A DNA stretch of 5,109 nt from an uncultured Eubacteriales bacterium (lineage in GTDB: Bacteria > Bacillota > Clostridia > Lachnospirales > Bianqueaceae), in NCBI GenBank assembly GCA_902493345.1, contig CABUPM010000119.1, forward strand, positions 1 to 5,109. Reading direction: 5' to 3'. Below, one piece after another: positions 4,953-5,109 of the stretch. The notes under the pieces are model-generated. The model was not told the DNA's origin. It saw only the letters and a program-made list of their open reading frames with translations, and did no database searches. Made by a program: the position numbers and the translations under genes. The stretch's first letter is position 1, and each line of letters starts with the position of its first letter.

Positions 4953-5109
4953 AGTTTTCTCGCTTTTGAAGCTGACAAAACTCCGCGGATCACTAATTGC
5001 CAGAGAATTCTGGGTGCCTGGAAGTGTCTATGGGGGCTTGTGATGACCAGATTCTCGCCGAGGCGGATGTCATGAGTTTTGTAGTTTTTGATCTTTTCGA
5101 CCTGCTTGC
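4931..5109 (-). CDS. C-terminal fragment of an unrecognised protein (58 codons visible)
   Basis: From the right edge, one minus-strand frame stays open for 58 codons to a TGA at 4931-4933, while both other minus frames meet stops. Its start lies outside the window. The visible peptide begins KQVEKIKNYKTHDIRLGENL, continues VITSPHRHFQAPRILWQLVI and ends in a strongly basic tail (KARKLIKKNKK). Codon choice (AAG, CTG, ATC, GGC) resembles that of the other genes here. I see no catalytic motif and cannot name a family. The gene converges on the repeat array, and its transcript would run into the array if not stopped earlier. That this is a true coding end rather than chance is likely but not certain, because only 177 bases are visible. 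Confidence 0.65.
   Translation of the reverse strand, partial: KQVEKIKNYKTHDIRLGENLVITSPHRHFQAPRILWQLVIRGVLSASKARKLIKKNKK

Noticed and set aside
5073..5109. Start of a plus-strand gene at the right edge (MSFVVFDLFDLL...)
   Set aside because: Only a weak purine stretch precedes it, and the opposite strand has a longer open frame with more typical codon use and composition. Too little is visible to exclude it completely.

Overview
The window reads like a chromosomal segment of a Gram-positive Firmicute, most likely a gut clostridium of the Lachnospiraceae type. This is an inference from strong AGGAG-type ribosome binding sites, protein composition, a tRNA gene without encoded CCA, and the kind of metal-efflux module present. 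No single feature proves the genus.

Region 1 (1-1628, minus strand) is a zinc/cadmium/lead efflux operon. It encodes a 72-residue stand-alone heavy-metal-associated (HMA) protein, then 34 bp later a P1B-type ATPase with no HMA domain of its own. The ATPase runs off the left edge after 458 residues.

Region 2 (1629-1807) is a 179-bp divergent control region. It holds a sigma-A-like minus-strand promoter (1689-1716), a 26-bp near-perfect palindrome (1655-1680) at its presumed transcription start, a second short palindrome (1760-1772), and the ribosome binding site of the divergent regulator gene.

Region 3 (1808-4319, plus strand) holds an ArsR/SmtB-family metal sensor, an AraC-family regulator only 5 bp behind it, and 35 bp further on a three-helix membrane protein of unknown function. 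The simplest model is that the ArsR protein represses the efflux operon through the 26-bp palindrome until metal binds, and that the HMA protein and ATPase then bind and export the metal. The roles of the AraC and membrane proteins are unknown; their spacing suggests co-transcription with the sensor.

Region 4 (4320-4507) is a single tRNA-Arg(CCU) gene with its own consensus-like promoter and an intrinsic terminator.

Region 5 (4508-4930) is non-coding. Its main content is an array of about four and a half units of a 73-77-bp tandem repeat. Every unit carries complementary 12-base arms in alternating orientation, so the array can fold into two mutually exclusive sets of hairpins. This is the most unusual element in the window. 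Two further inverted repeats follow it.

Region 6 (4931-5109, minus strand) is the last 58 codons of an unrecognised gene entering from the right edge and converging on the repeat array.
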